Shown in pieces: positions 1 through 6,833 of a stretch of 9,981 bases of DNA (the first letter of the stretch is position 1; each line of letters opens with the position of its first letter). A program made the translations under genes and the position numbers. This DNA is from an uncultured Ignavibacteriota bacterium. Lineage in GTDB: Bacteria; Bacteroidota; Ignavibacteria; Tepidaquicellales; Tepidaquicellaceae. Below the pieces are notes generated by a model. The model was not told the DNA's origin. It saw only the letters and a list, made by a program, of their open reading frames with translations, and did no database searches. The stretch covers positions 1 to 9,981 of the forward strand of contig CALKAJ010000297.1 of NCBI GenBank assembly GCA_937983305.1. Direction: 5' to 3'.

Positions 1-1
1 G

Positions 2-829
2 GCCGCAAGATACAGGGAAACTGCTCCGGGCACATTATCATCTTCAGGATTTCAGGATGTTGTAACTGATAATACTGTAAAAACCGAATTTGCTTCTGTA
101 TTTAAAAACGGTGTTGTTTGGTTCCTATATACCACCGGAACAACAGGCAATATAGACATAAAATGCCGTGTTAGTACAAACTCAGGTGCAAATTAAAATG
201 CAGCAATAAATTTCGCCGCAAATCCAAATGTTGATGAATATTGGTTCAGCGCCAAATATTACCAGAGCGGACTTGATGTTAATTTCTATTCAGATAGTTT
301 ACAATCAGGACCTCCAACAAATAATACAGATAAAATTGTAAATAAATATGCAATAAGTTCAAGTCCTGAAAATATTTTTACTGTTACGGGAATCAGCAGT
401 CATCCGCCTGTATGGTCTGAAAGAGGTTATAAACCGGAAACTGTTGAAGGATTTATAGGCAATCATTACGGTGTGTTCTGGGTTGGTCTTGACGGAACTG
501 CAAGAAAATTATATTATGACGGCGATTTGGTAACAAACTTCAGAGGAACAGAAACACAGATTGCAGATAAATATTCACTTTCACAAAATTATCCGAATCC
601 TTTCAACCCGACAACAAAAATAAACTTCGCAATTCCGAAACAAGGATTTGTATCAATTAAAGTTTATAATATGCTCGGAAAAGAAGTTGCAACTCTCGTT
701 TCAAAAGAAATGACTCCCGGCTCTTATTCATTCGATTACAACGCTTCAAAATTAAGCTCCGGTGTTTATTTCTACAAAATGGAAGTTAACGGCTTCTCCG
801 AAGTTAAGAAAATGATGCTTGTAAAATAA
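2..829 (+). pseudogene. T9SS-sorted Asp-box protein, 5'-truncated, with an internal stop
   Basis: The frame is open from the window edge to the TAA at 194-196, then continues open in the same frame to the TAA at 827-829, so both pieces look like one gene. The first piece has beta-rich sequence (GVVWFLYTTG, then GNIDIKCRVSTNSGAN), the sort seen in BNR/Asp-box repeat proteins. The second ends in a complete T9SS type A sorting domain from about 569 (YSLSQNYPNPFNPTTKINF through VKKMMLVK), which in known families directs export across the outer membrane and is then removed. After the stop the only start candidates are a GTG at 473 and an ATG at 670, neither with a ribosome-binding site, so an independent downstream gene is unlikely. 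The true N-terminus and signal peptide lie outside the window. A real nonsense mutation or an assembly error could explain the stop. I am sure of the sorting domain and less sure of the body's fold. Confidence 0.75.
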
Positions 830-858
830 TTTTTAAAGAAATTTTCAATTTCTTTACC

Positions 859-892
859 ACCTCCTTCCTAAGCTCGAACTTAGGAAGGAGGT
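859..892. repeat. Palindromic element copy 1 (14-bp stem, 6-nt loop)
   Basis: The arms ACCTCCTTCCTAAG (859-872) and CTTAGGAAGGAGGT (879-892) are perfectly complementary around the loop CTCGAA. The element lies 29 nt past the stop of the T9SS gene, so it may end that transcript, but the only T-run (902-908) starts 9 nt beyond the stem, which is poor for a classical intrinsic terminator. Its central 22 nt (865-886) recur at 9427-9448 with differences only at three loop positions, so a dispersed REP-like repeat is the better description. Confidence 0.8.
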
Positions 893-954
893 AAATATAA
901 GTTTTTTTCCCTTTAAAGAATCTTAATATTTTAATAAATTGTAAAAATCAATCC

Positions 955-1026
955 GCTCCCGTAGGCTAACGGATAAACCCTCTGACTACGGATCAGATAT
1001 TAGAGGTTCGAATCCTCTCGGGAGTA
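955..1026 (+). tRNA. tRNA-Arg (anticodon ACG)
   Basis: All four arms can be folded by hand. The acceptor stem is GCTCCCG (955-961) with CGGGAGT (1019-1025), including one terminal G-U pair, and the discriminator is A1026. The anticodon stem TCTGA/TCAGA (981-985, 993-997) encloses the loop CTACGGA, giving anticodon ACG at 988-990. The T arm is AGAGG, TTCGAAT, CCTCT (1002-1018). The D arm is weaker: GGCT (964-967) faces AACC (976-979) with a C-A mismatch, although the D loop AACGGATA has the usual GG. The variable loop is only 4 nt and CCA is not encoded. A34 in ACG would be deaminated to inosine by TadA in known bacteria, allowing CGU, CGC and CGA to be read. The gene is convergent with the 155-residue gene, whose stop begins 6 nt after the tRNA's last base. 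Confidence 0.92.
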
Positions 1027-1031
1027 CAAAA

Positions 1032-1499
1032 TTAACTCGATTTCTTAAAAGCTACACTCATTCCGGGGGAAAGACCAAGAGATATATTTACAACATCAAG
1101 TACATAATTACCAAGTTGAATTGATTTATAAAAATCACCTGCTTTGAAAAGTAATTTCAAAATCAGCTTAATAAGTTTTTTTTCAGATGCTTCTTCAAGC
1201 AAAGCGGAACGCTCATCTTCCGTTATTTCTTTTTTATAATGGAAAGAAAGTGTAATTGATAAAGACAGACCTATATTCGCTCCAATACCTTTAAACTCAT
1301 ATCCGGAACGTGTTATCAAGGAAAGAGAACCCTGAATCTGTTCAACAACTTCCTTTAGTTTTCCGCCGGAATTTTCTTTGAACTCCTCTTCGATTTCCTG
1401 CTGCTCCTCACCCATTATGTTCGTTTTAATCTCGGTTACTTTGTCGCCAACCGCAGCTGCGGCTTCTTTCGCCTTATCGAGTAAATCATCTAATGCCAT
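1032..1499 (-). CDS. Conserved-looking hypothetical protein, 155 aa
   Basis: I do not recognise this family. The first 60 or so residues are charged and probably helical (DDLLDKAKEAAAAVGDKV, then a Glu/Gln-rich stretch EEQQEIEEEF). The second half alternates hydrophobic and polar residues (GIGANIGLSLSITLSFHY; LGNYVLDVVNISLGLSPG), which suggests beta strands. There is no signal peptide, no convincing membrane helix and no cysteine, so a soluble cytoplasmic protein is likely. The ATG at 1499 lies 1 nt after the stop of the ferredoxin gene (TAA-T-ATG), with no separate ribosome-binding site, which suggests translational coupling and a shared transcript. The tight spacing supports a real gene in the same operon but does not reveal its function. 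Confidence 0.85.
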   Translation of the reverse strand: MALDDLLDKAKEAAAAVGDKVTEIKTNIMGEEQQEIEEEFKENSGGKLKEVVEQIQGSLSLITRSGYEFKGIGANIGLSLSITLSFHYKKEITEDERSALLEEASEKKLIKLILKLLFKAGDFYKSIQLGNYVLDVVNISLGLSPGMSVAFKKSS

Positions 1500-1500
1500 A

Positions 1501-1848
1501 TTATTTTTTTATTTGATTTTTCTTTAATGGTTTTCCTTCAAATATATGCTTTTCAATTATTTTATCAATGACTTTTGGTGTAACGCTGTGATACCATATT
1601 CCCTCCGGATAAACAACAGCTATAGGACCTTTGTCACATAATTTCAGACAGTTTGCCTTAGTAATAAACACTCCTCCTTTGCCTGATAATTTATTCTGAG
1701 CAACTTTCTTTTTCAAATGCATCCACGATTCCAGACCTTCTTCCCTTTTACAGCATTTATCACTTGACGGCTCCGCACACAGAAATATGTGATGCTTAAT
1801 ATCTCCAATTCCAAGTTTCTCCGCTTTCGAATCTATTTTTTTTCCCAT
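1501..1848 (-). CDS. (2Fe-2S) ferredoxin, thioredoxin-like fold
   Basis: This 115-residue protein resembles the thioredoxin-fold 2Fe-2S ferredoxins (COG3411 type, related to the NuoE fold). Four cysteines fit cluster binding: Cys24 in HIFLCAEP, Cys32 or Cys33 in DKCCK, then Cys67 and Cys71 in KANCLKLCDKGP. The last pair has the family's C-x3-C spacing followed by a GP turn and the strand IAVVYPEGIWY. The long linker between the cysteine pairs and the helical end VTPKVIDKIIEKHI also match. It is probably a cytoplasmic electron carrier; the partner is unknown. The ATG at 1848 is 6 nt after the stop of the upstream T9SS gene, so the two are probably co-transcribed. The basic tail (KPLKKNQIKK) and the double cysteine at 32-33 are minor peculiarities. 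Confidence 0.9.
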   Translation of the reverse strand: MGKKIDSKAEKLGIGDIKHHIFLCAEPSSDKCCKREEGLESWMHLKKKVAQNKLSGKGGVFITKANCLKLCDKGPIAVVYPEGIWYHSVTPKVIDKIIEKHIFEGKPLKKNQIKK

Positions 1849-1854
1849 TAATTC

Positions 1855-3207
1855 TTATTTAGTTAATACCATTTTCCTGACTACATTGTAAACAACTTCA
1901 TTCGTATTCGGGTTCGTTATATAATACCTGTAAAAATATACTCCGGATGGGAGATTTCCGGCATCCCATATTGCTTCATACTGACCGGGCTGAATAACTT
2001 TACCGACAAGCTCTGTTATTTCCTGTCCGAGAAGATTATAAATTTTAAGACTTACAAATCCGCCGCGCATCTCTCCTTTGAGAGAATTTGGCAACACCCT
2101 CGTATCAAATCTGATTTTTGTAGTTGAATTAAATGGATTCGGATAATTTTGCTCAACACTATAGCTGTCGGGAATTTTTGATGAGATAATTATGATTGCA
2201 TCTATAACCAGGTTACCTCTGCTTACGCCGCCGTTATCTCTAACTGCATAAATTGCGCCCGGTCCCCATGATCCGAAATTGCGAAAATATTCCATATGAT
2301 TATAATTACCGGATGGTGCGGTATAACTCACGGTATAATAAGTACCGCTTCCACCGTATATATTCGAACCTTTGCAGTATGAGAAATAACTTCCAAACAA
2401 AAAACTGAATGGTGTTTTATAGACACTGACAAATCCGCTTCCCGGTAAAACAAATGGAATCCAGTTTACTCCCATATTAGTTGTATATTTCAGGTTGCGT
2501 CCTGCAATATACAATTGATTATTATTTGCAATTCGAAAAATTGAAACAGAAGTAACGGTTGTTTCAGGCAGTGTACTGAAAAATTGCCATGCAAGCCCGC
2601 CGTTGGAAGATAGATAGAGTCTGGAACTGTCGGAAGAAAAAATCAGCAGAGAATCTTTTAATTCTGCACTCCTTTTATATCCCTTCTCATTGTAATACTG
2701 ACTCAGGAATAAACCCGTAGAGTCCCAGTTTATTCCGCCATTGGTAGTTTTTCTGATTGACCATCTCCCTGCTACAGGATTTCCGAATAAAAATCCTTTC
2801 AGAGAATCATTCATCTGAATTGAGTTAAAGTATCCGTTTTTTTCGGAAAATACTTTTACCCAATTATATCCTCCGTTTGATGTCCTGTAAAGATAAGCCG
2901 TATCGTTTCTGAAACCTGCAGTTAAAGCGATGCTTGAATTTATTCCGTAAATCGAAATAAGCTTTGTGTTAGCAGGAATTCCGTTTAACGATAAATTAAT
3001 CCAGTTGTAACCATAGTTTGTGGTTTTGAGAACTGTAGAGCTGTCACCGCAAATCCAGGCTGTTAAACCGTCAATATTTGAAACGCAGTTTAATGAAACA
3101 GTTAAGCCGGAAATCCTTTCTTCCCAGAAAACCTGAGAATTGCTTTTATTTGGAATAAGAAATATACTAAACAATAATACCGACAGTAATAAATAAATAT
3201 TTCTCAT
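1855..3207 (-). CDS. Secreted five-Asp-box repeat protein with T9SS sorting domain
   Basis: This 450-residue protein has an N-terminal signal peptide (about 1-24, LLLSVLLFSIFLIP core, SNSQ end). Five Asp-box-like motifs follow at 42-47-residue spacing: TTNYGYNW (62-69), TSNGGYNW (109-116), TTNGGINW (154-161), SSNGGLAW (200-207) and TTNMGVNW (242-249). Such motifs mark blades of YCF48/BNR-type beta-propellers, so a propeller over about residues 30-330 is inferred. Residues 347-450 form a T9SS type A sorting domain (YSVEQNYPNPFN through VVRKMVLTK). The protein is therefore predicted to cross the outer membrane and be released or anchored at the cell surface; its ligand or enzymatic role cannot be seen. 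The sorting domain carries an extra segment at about 371-381 (VLPNSLKGEMR) absent from the first T9SS protein of this window. The ATG at 3207 follows a good ribosome-binding site and heads a three-gene operon. Confidence 0.92.
   Translation of the reverse strand: MRNIYLLLSVLLFSIFLIPNKSNSQVFWEERISGLTVSLNCVSNIDGLTAWICGDSSTVLKTTNYGYNWINLSLNGIPANTKLISIYGINSSIALTAGFRNDTAYLYRTSNGGYNWVKVFSEKNGYFNSIQMNDSLKGFLFGNPVAGRWSIRKTTNGGINWDSTGLFLSQYYNEKGYKRSAELKDSLLIFSSDSSRLYLSSNGGLAWQFFSTLPETTVTSVSIFRIANNNQLYIAGRNLKYTTNMGVNWIPFVLPGSGFVSVYKTPFSFLFGSYFSYCKGSNIYGGSGTYYTVSYTAPSGNYNHMEYFRNFGSWGPGAIYAVRDNGGVSRGNLVIDAIIIISSKIPDSYSVEQNYPNPFNSTTKIRFDTRVLPNSLKGEMRGGFVSLKIYNLLGQEITELVGKVIQPGQYEAIWDAGNLPSGVYFYRYYITNPNTNEVVYNVVRKMVLTK
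2065..2097 (-). repeat. Probable coding palindrome inserted in the T9SS domain
   Basis: This stretch encodes VLPNSLKGEMR (residues 371-381) between the sorting-domain strands TTKIRF and GFVSLKIYN. In the T9SS domain encoded at 569-829 the two strands are joined almost directly (TTKINFAIPKQGFVSIKVYN), so about ten residues are extra here. At DNA level it contains TCTCTC (2070-2075) and GAGAGA (2080-2085), a 6-bp perfect inverted repeat with a 4-nt loop. That it is an in-frame palindromic insertion is inferred from this comparison of two sequences. Confidence 0.5.
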
Positions 3208-3376
3208 AATATGTCTCCCTTTTTATTTATTTAATTAAATATGGTTTATTTATTCATTTTTTTAATTGAGGAATTAAAGTAATTTATGAATATAAAATAC
3301 CATTGTCAACCAATAAATCTCGAACATTTTTCTCAATCCTGCGTAAGATATACATAACAAAAACACAAATGAAATA
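3208..3376. other. Divergent intergenic region between the T9SS operon and the peptidase pair
   Basis: These 169 nt separate two divergently transcribed units, so both promoters should lie here. The DNA is very A+T-rich, which makes promoter elements hard to single out, and I see no box pair I would defend. A perfect 12-bp palindrome ATTTAATTAAAT sits at 3229-3240, but in such A+T-rich sequence it may be chance. No reading frame or structured RNA is visible. Confidence 0.6.
3215..3220 (-). promoter_or_regulatory. Ribosome-binding site of the Asp-box/T9SS gene
   Basis: Read on the minus strand this is AGGGAG, 7 nt before the ATG at 3207, within the purine run AAGGGAGAC. It is the only clear Shine-Dalgarno-like sequence before a gene in this window and supports the chosen start. 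The other genes have A/T-rich leaders or are coupled to upstream stops. Confidence 0.7.
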
Positions 3377-4756
3377 ATGAAAAAATCTATACTGTTAATT
3401 TTCATCCTGTTACTAAGTTCAAACACTTTTTCTCAAAATAATGATTCCGTTGTAATACAAAGCATTTATTCAAATGCATTAAACAGTTACGAATCTTATA
3501 ATAATTTAAAGTATCTTAGTAAAAATATAGGAGGAAGAATCTGCGGCTCAAAACAGGCAGAACTTGCGGTAGAATGGGTAAAGTCAGTTCTGGAGAATTA
3601 TGCTTTTGATAACATTCGTTTAATGGAAATTATGGTAAGAAACTGGGAAAGAGGTGAAGAAGAAATCGCTAAGCTTAATTCCGGCAACGGCTCATCATCA
3701 GATTTAAGAGTATGTGCCATCGGGACATCAATCGGAACAGGTATAAACGGTATGAAAGGAAAAGTAATTGAAGTTAATAACATGGGAGAACTTGAAAAAC
3801 TTGACAAGGAAAGCATTAAAGGGAAAATTGTTTTTTACAACAGAATAGCAAATAACACTTTCTTCAACACATTCGAAATGTACGGAGATGCTGTTGCACC
3901 CCGTGTGGTTGGAGCAATTGAAGCCGCAAATTACGGAGCAATAGCGGTTATAGTCCGCTCAGTTACATTATCCAATGATGACTATCCCCACACAGGTATA
4001 ATGAGATATGTTGACTCTGTAAAAAAAATACCTGCATTCTCCATAAGCACAAACGGAGCAGATTTTCTTTCAAAAGAAATCAGACTGAATCCCGATTGCG
4101 AGGTTTTCCTGAGAAGTACTTGCGAAGAGCATCCTGAAAAAATTTCTCACAATGTTATTGCAGAAATCAAGGGTGCCGTAAATCCGGAAAAAATTATTGT
4201 TGTCTCCGGACACCTTGACGCATGGGATAACGGAGAAGGAGCTCATGATGACGGAGCCGGAATTATGCACAGCATTGAAGTTTTAAGAATATTCAAAGCA
4301 CTCAATATTATTCCCAATAACACTATCAGGTTTGTGGCTTTTATGGACGAGGAAGTTGCCCAGCGTGGAGGCAGGAAATATGCGGATATTGTTGAAAAAA
4401 CCGGAGAAGAACATATTATCGCAATAGAGTCGGATGTCGGAGGTAGTACTCCTATGGGTTTTTCTATTTATGGAAACGACACAGTAATTGCTAAAATAAA
4501 TTCTTTTAAAAATTTACTTGTTAATTACGGACTAAACTACTTTGAGAAAGGCTATTCCGGAGTTGATATATCATTCCTGCATAGACTTGGAATACCGGGT
4601 ATTGGGTTGATTACAGATTCGCAAAGGTATTTCGATTATCATCACTCGCCAAATGATACATTTGAAAAAGTGAACAGGAGAGAACTTCAGCTCGGCTCAG
4701 CCGCAATAGCATCTTTAGTTTATTTAATAGATAAATACGGATTAGAATTACCATAA
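3377..4756 (+). CDS. Exported M28 zinc peptidase, carboxypeptidase Q-like
   Basis: This 459-residue protein begins with a signal peptide (MKKSILLIFILLLSSNTFSQ) lacking a lipobox, so it is probably periplasmic or released. All metal-site motifs of the di-zinc M28 family are present: H279 in SGHLDAWD, bridging D291 in GAHDDGAG, catalytic E325 and zinc ligand E326 in FMDEE, D353 in ESDVGG, and H423 in YHHSPNDT. Roles are assigned by analogy with Aeromonas/Vibrio aminopeptidase. The long segment before the catalytic core, about residues 125-255 (GMKGKVIEV, then SIKGKIVFYN, GAIAVIVRS), looks like the PA-type insert of carboxypeptidase Q, and the total length agrees with that group (about 470). It should remove amino acids from peptides; the end attacked is not certain. 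It has no T9SS domain. An M13 peptidase gene starts 15 nt after its stop. Confidence 0.93.
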   Translation: MKKSILLIFILLLSSNTFSQNNDSVVIQSIYSNALNSYESYNNLKYLSKNIGGRICGSKQAELAVEWVKSVLENYAFDNIRLMEIMVRNWERGEEEIAKLNSGNGSSSDLRVCAIGTSIGTGINGMKGKVIEVNNMGELEKLDKESIKGKIVFYNRIANNTFFNTFEMYGDAVAPRVVGAIEAANYGAIAVIVRSVTLSNDDYPHTGIMRYVDSVKKIPAFSISTNGADFLSKEIRLNPDCEVFLRSTCEEHPEKISHNVIAEIKGAVNPEKIIVVSGHLDAWDNGEGAHDDGAGIMHSIEVLRIFKALNIIPNNTIRFVAFMDEEVAQRGGRKYADIVEKTGEEHIIAIESDVGGSTPMGFSIYGNDTVIAKINSFKNLLVNYGLNYFEKGYSGVDISFLHRLGIPGIGLITDSQRYFDYHHSPNDTFEKVNRRELQLGSAAIASLVYLIDKYGLELP

Positions 4757-4771
4757 AATTATTAAACCAAT

Positions 4772-6796
4772 ATGAATAAATTTAAACTATTTTTTATTAC
4801 GCTGTTAATACTTTTCACAGGCGTAACCGCATTTTCACAGGAGATTATTAATAAGTCCGCGATGGACTTATCTGTAAATCCCGGTAATGATTTTTTCAGA
4901 TACGTTAACGGAACGTGGCTTAACAATACCGAAATCCCGGCTCATATGAGCAGATTCGGCTCCTTCGATGAACTCAGAGAAAACAACAGCAAACAGTTGT
5001 ATGACTTGCTAACCGAACTTTCCGGTTCAGGAAATTTTGAAAAAGGTACAAACAAACAAAAAATCGGAGATTTTTTCATTAGCGGAATGGATGAAGAAAG
5101 GATTAACTCATTAGGATACACACCTCTGAAAAGTGATTTAGATATTATTCAAAAAATCACTGATAAAAACGAGTTAATGTTATTAATTGCACATTTCCAT
5201 AAACAGAAAATGTTTTTATTTTTCAGAATCGCTCCGGAGCCGGATGCAAAGGATGTTTCTTATGTCATAGCCGGTATTAATCAGGCAGGACTCGGACTCG
5301 CAGATAAAGATTACTATTTGAAAGATAACGAAAGAATGAATTCAATCAGAGCTGAATATAAAAAGTACATTATCAATGTGTTCAAATTACTTGGTTATAG
5401 CGAAGAAACTGCCGTTAAAAAGATGGAAAGTGTATTCGAATTTGAAAAATCACTTGCAGAAAAATCATTTAACAAATTAGAACGGACAGACCCTCAGAAG
5501 AACTACAATAAAATGTCATTATCCTCCGTAAAGGAAATCTGCCCTGAGCTTAACTGGGATTCTTATTTCGACGGAATTGGTCTCAAAACTCCCGGAGATA
5601 TTAATGTATCACAAAAGCCTTATTTCGAGAGCCTGGGAAAAATCATCAGTAACACGGATTTAGATGTAATAAAATCTTATATGGAACTTGCATTAATCAG
5701 AAATAATGCTTCGGCTTTAAGTTCTGATTTTGTTAATAATAATTTTGAGTTTTACACAAAATTTTTAACCGGTGTTACCGAAATGAAACCGCGATGGAAA
5801 AGAGTTCTGGATTTCATTAATATATACCTTGGTGAAGCACTCGGAGAATTATATGTGGGAAAATATTTTCCGCCTGAATATAAGCAAAGGATTACAGAAC
5901 TTGTAAGTAATCTGCAAGGTGCAATGAAAGAAAGAATTATGAATCTCGAATGGATGAGCGATGCCACAAAAAAAGAAGCGGTAAAAAAACTTGAAAAAAT
6001 GATAGTCAAAGTAGGTTATCCGGATAAATGGAAAGATTATTCGGAACTTGAAATAAGCAGAGATTCTTATTATAACAATTTAACAAATGCGAGAATACTT
6101 GATTTTAAAGACGATATGAAAGAAATAGGAAAACCTTATGATAAAATGAAATGGGGATTATCACCTCAGATAGTAAACGCATTTTACAATCCGCCAAGCA
6201 ATGAAATATGTTTTCCGGCTGGAATTCTACAGCCGCCCTTCTTCTTTGGGAACGGTGATGATGCGGTTAACTACGGAGCTATAGGAGTTGTAATAGGACA
6301 CGAAATGTCTCACGGATTCGATAACACGGGAAGACAATATGACGGAGATGGAAACCTTAAGGATTGGTGGAAAGAAGAGGATTCGGAAAATTTTAAAAAG
6401 AGAACACAGGTTTTAGTTGACAGGTTTAACAACATTTACCTGTTAGGAGATAATCATGTTGACGGAGAACTTACACTCGGAGAAAATATTGCAGACCTCG
6501 GCGGAGTAATGATTTCGTACTCTGCATTAAGAAAGGCATGGGATAAAAATCCTCCTTCAGGAGTCGTTGAAGGATTCACCCCTCAGCAAAGATTCTTTCT
6601 TTCTTACGGACAAATATGGAGAAGTAAAATGAGGGAAAAAGAATTATTAAGAAGATTGAAAGACGATGAGCACTCCCCTGCTGAAGCAAGAGTAAACGGA
6701 ATTGTTTATAATGTTCAGGAGTTCTACGATGCATTTGGAATAGGTGAATCGGCTTCAAAGTTTATCCCAAAAGATAAAAGAGTTTCCATCTGGTAA
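4772..6796 (+). CDS. Exported M13 zinc metallopeptidase (neprilysin/PepO-like)
   Basis: This 674-residue protein has a signal peptide (MNKFKLFFITLLILFTGVTAFSQ) and no other obvious membrane helix, so it is likely periplasmic or secreted. The N-terminal M13 domain covers about 30-430 and the catalytic domain about 465-674. The zinc site is complete: H510, E511 and H514 in VIGHEMSHGFD, with E571 and D575 in LGENIADLGG. The substrate-binding NAFYNP (N469) and the C-terminal H634 and R640 of HSPAEARVNG match the positions of neprilysin's Asn542, His711 and Arg717. The family's C-terminal C-x-x-W ending is here SIW without the cysteine, and only two cysteines occur in the whole protein, so the disulfides of animal homologues are absent. 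M13 enzymes cut oligopeptides on the amino side of hydrophobic residues. Co-transcription with the M28 gene suggests sequential endo- and exo-digestion of peptides. Confidence 0.95.
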   Translation: MNKFKLFFITLLILFTGVTAFSQEIINKSAMDLSVNPGNDFFRYVNGTWLNNTEIPAHMSRFGSFDELRENNSKQLYDLLTELSGSGNFEKGTNKQKIGDFFISGMDEERINSLGYTPLKSDLDIIQKITDKNELMLLIAHFHKQKMFLFFRIAPEPDAKDVSYVIAGINQAGLGLADKDYYLKDNERMNSIRAEYKKYIINVFKLLGYSEETAVKKMESVFEFEKSLAEKSFNKLERTDPQKNYNKMSLSSVKEICPELNWDSYFDGIGLKTPGDINVSQKPYFESLGKIISNTDLDVIKSYMELALIRNNASALSSDFVNNNFEFYTKFLTGVTEMKPRWKRVLDFINIYLGEALGELYVGKYFPPEYKQRITELVSNLQGAMKERIMNLEWMSDATKKEAVKKLEKMIVKVGYPDKWKDYSELEISRDSYYNNLTNARILDFKDDMKEIGKPYDKMKWGLSPQIVNAFYNPPSNEICFPAGILQPPFFFGNGDDAVNYGAIGVVIGHEMSHGFDNTGRQYDGDGNLKDWWKEEDSENFKKRTQVLVDRFNNIYLLGDNHVDGELTLGENIADLGGVMISYSALRKAWDKNPPSGVVEGFTPQQRFFLSYGQIWRSKMREKELLRRLKDDEHSPAEARVNGIVYNVQEFYDAFGIGESASKFIPKDKRVSIW

Positions 6797-6800
6797 AAGT

Positions 6801-6830
6801 AAAAAGGGCTGTCTGAGACAGCCCTTTTTT
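6801..6830. terminator. Bidirectional intrinsic terminator
   Basis: The stem GGGCTGTC (6806-6813) pairs with GACAGCCC (6817-6824) around the loop TGA. It is flanked by five As on the left and six Ts on the right, so either strand gives a GC-rich hairpin followed by a U-run. It begins 4 nt after the M13 stop and lies 4 nt beyond the end of convergent fumC, so it should terminate both transcripts. Confidence 0.95.
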
Positions 6831-6833
6831 AAT

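Noticed and set aside
194..196. Reassigned TAA codon (alternative genetic code)
   Set aside because: TAA is the normal terminator of most genes in this window, including fumC, both peptidases and the ferredoxin, so reassignment is not plausible.
473..829. An independent 118-residue secreted protein starting at GTG 473
   Set aside because: The same frame is open back to the stop at 194-196, no ribosome-binding site precedes the GTG, and there is no signal peptide; it is the C-terminal part of an interrupted gene.
3229..3240. Perfect 12-bp palindrome ATTTAATTAAAT as a possible operator
   Set aside because: It is built only of A and T in a very A+T-rich intergenic region, where such palindromes arise easily by chance; no second copy supports it.
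3598..4270. Two open frames on the minus strand (3598-3816 and 4070-4270)
   Set aside because: They lie opposite the M28 peptidase gene, whose product has all catalytic motifs; the opposite-strand translations are Ser/Phe/Ile-rich and have no start signal.
5752..6758. Two open frames on the minus strand (5752-6009 and 6576-6758)
   Set aside because: They are antisense to the well-supported M13 peptidase and have no recognisable features.
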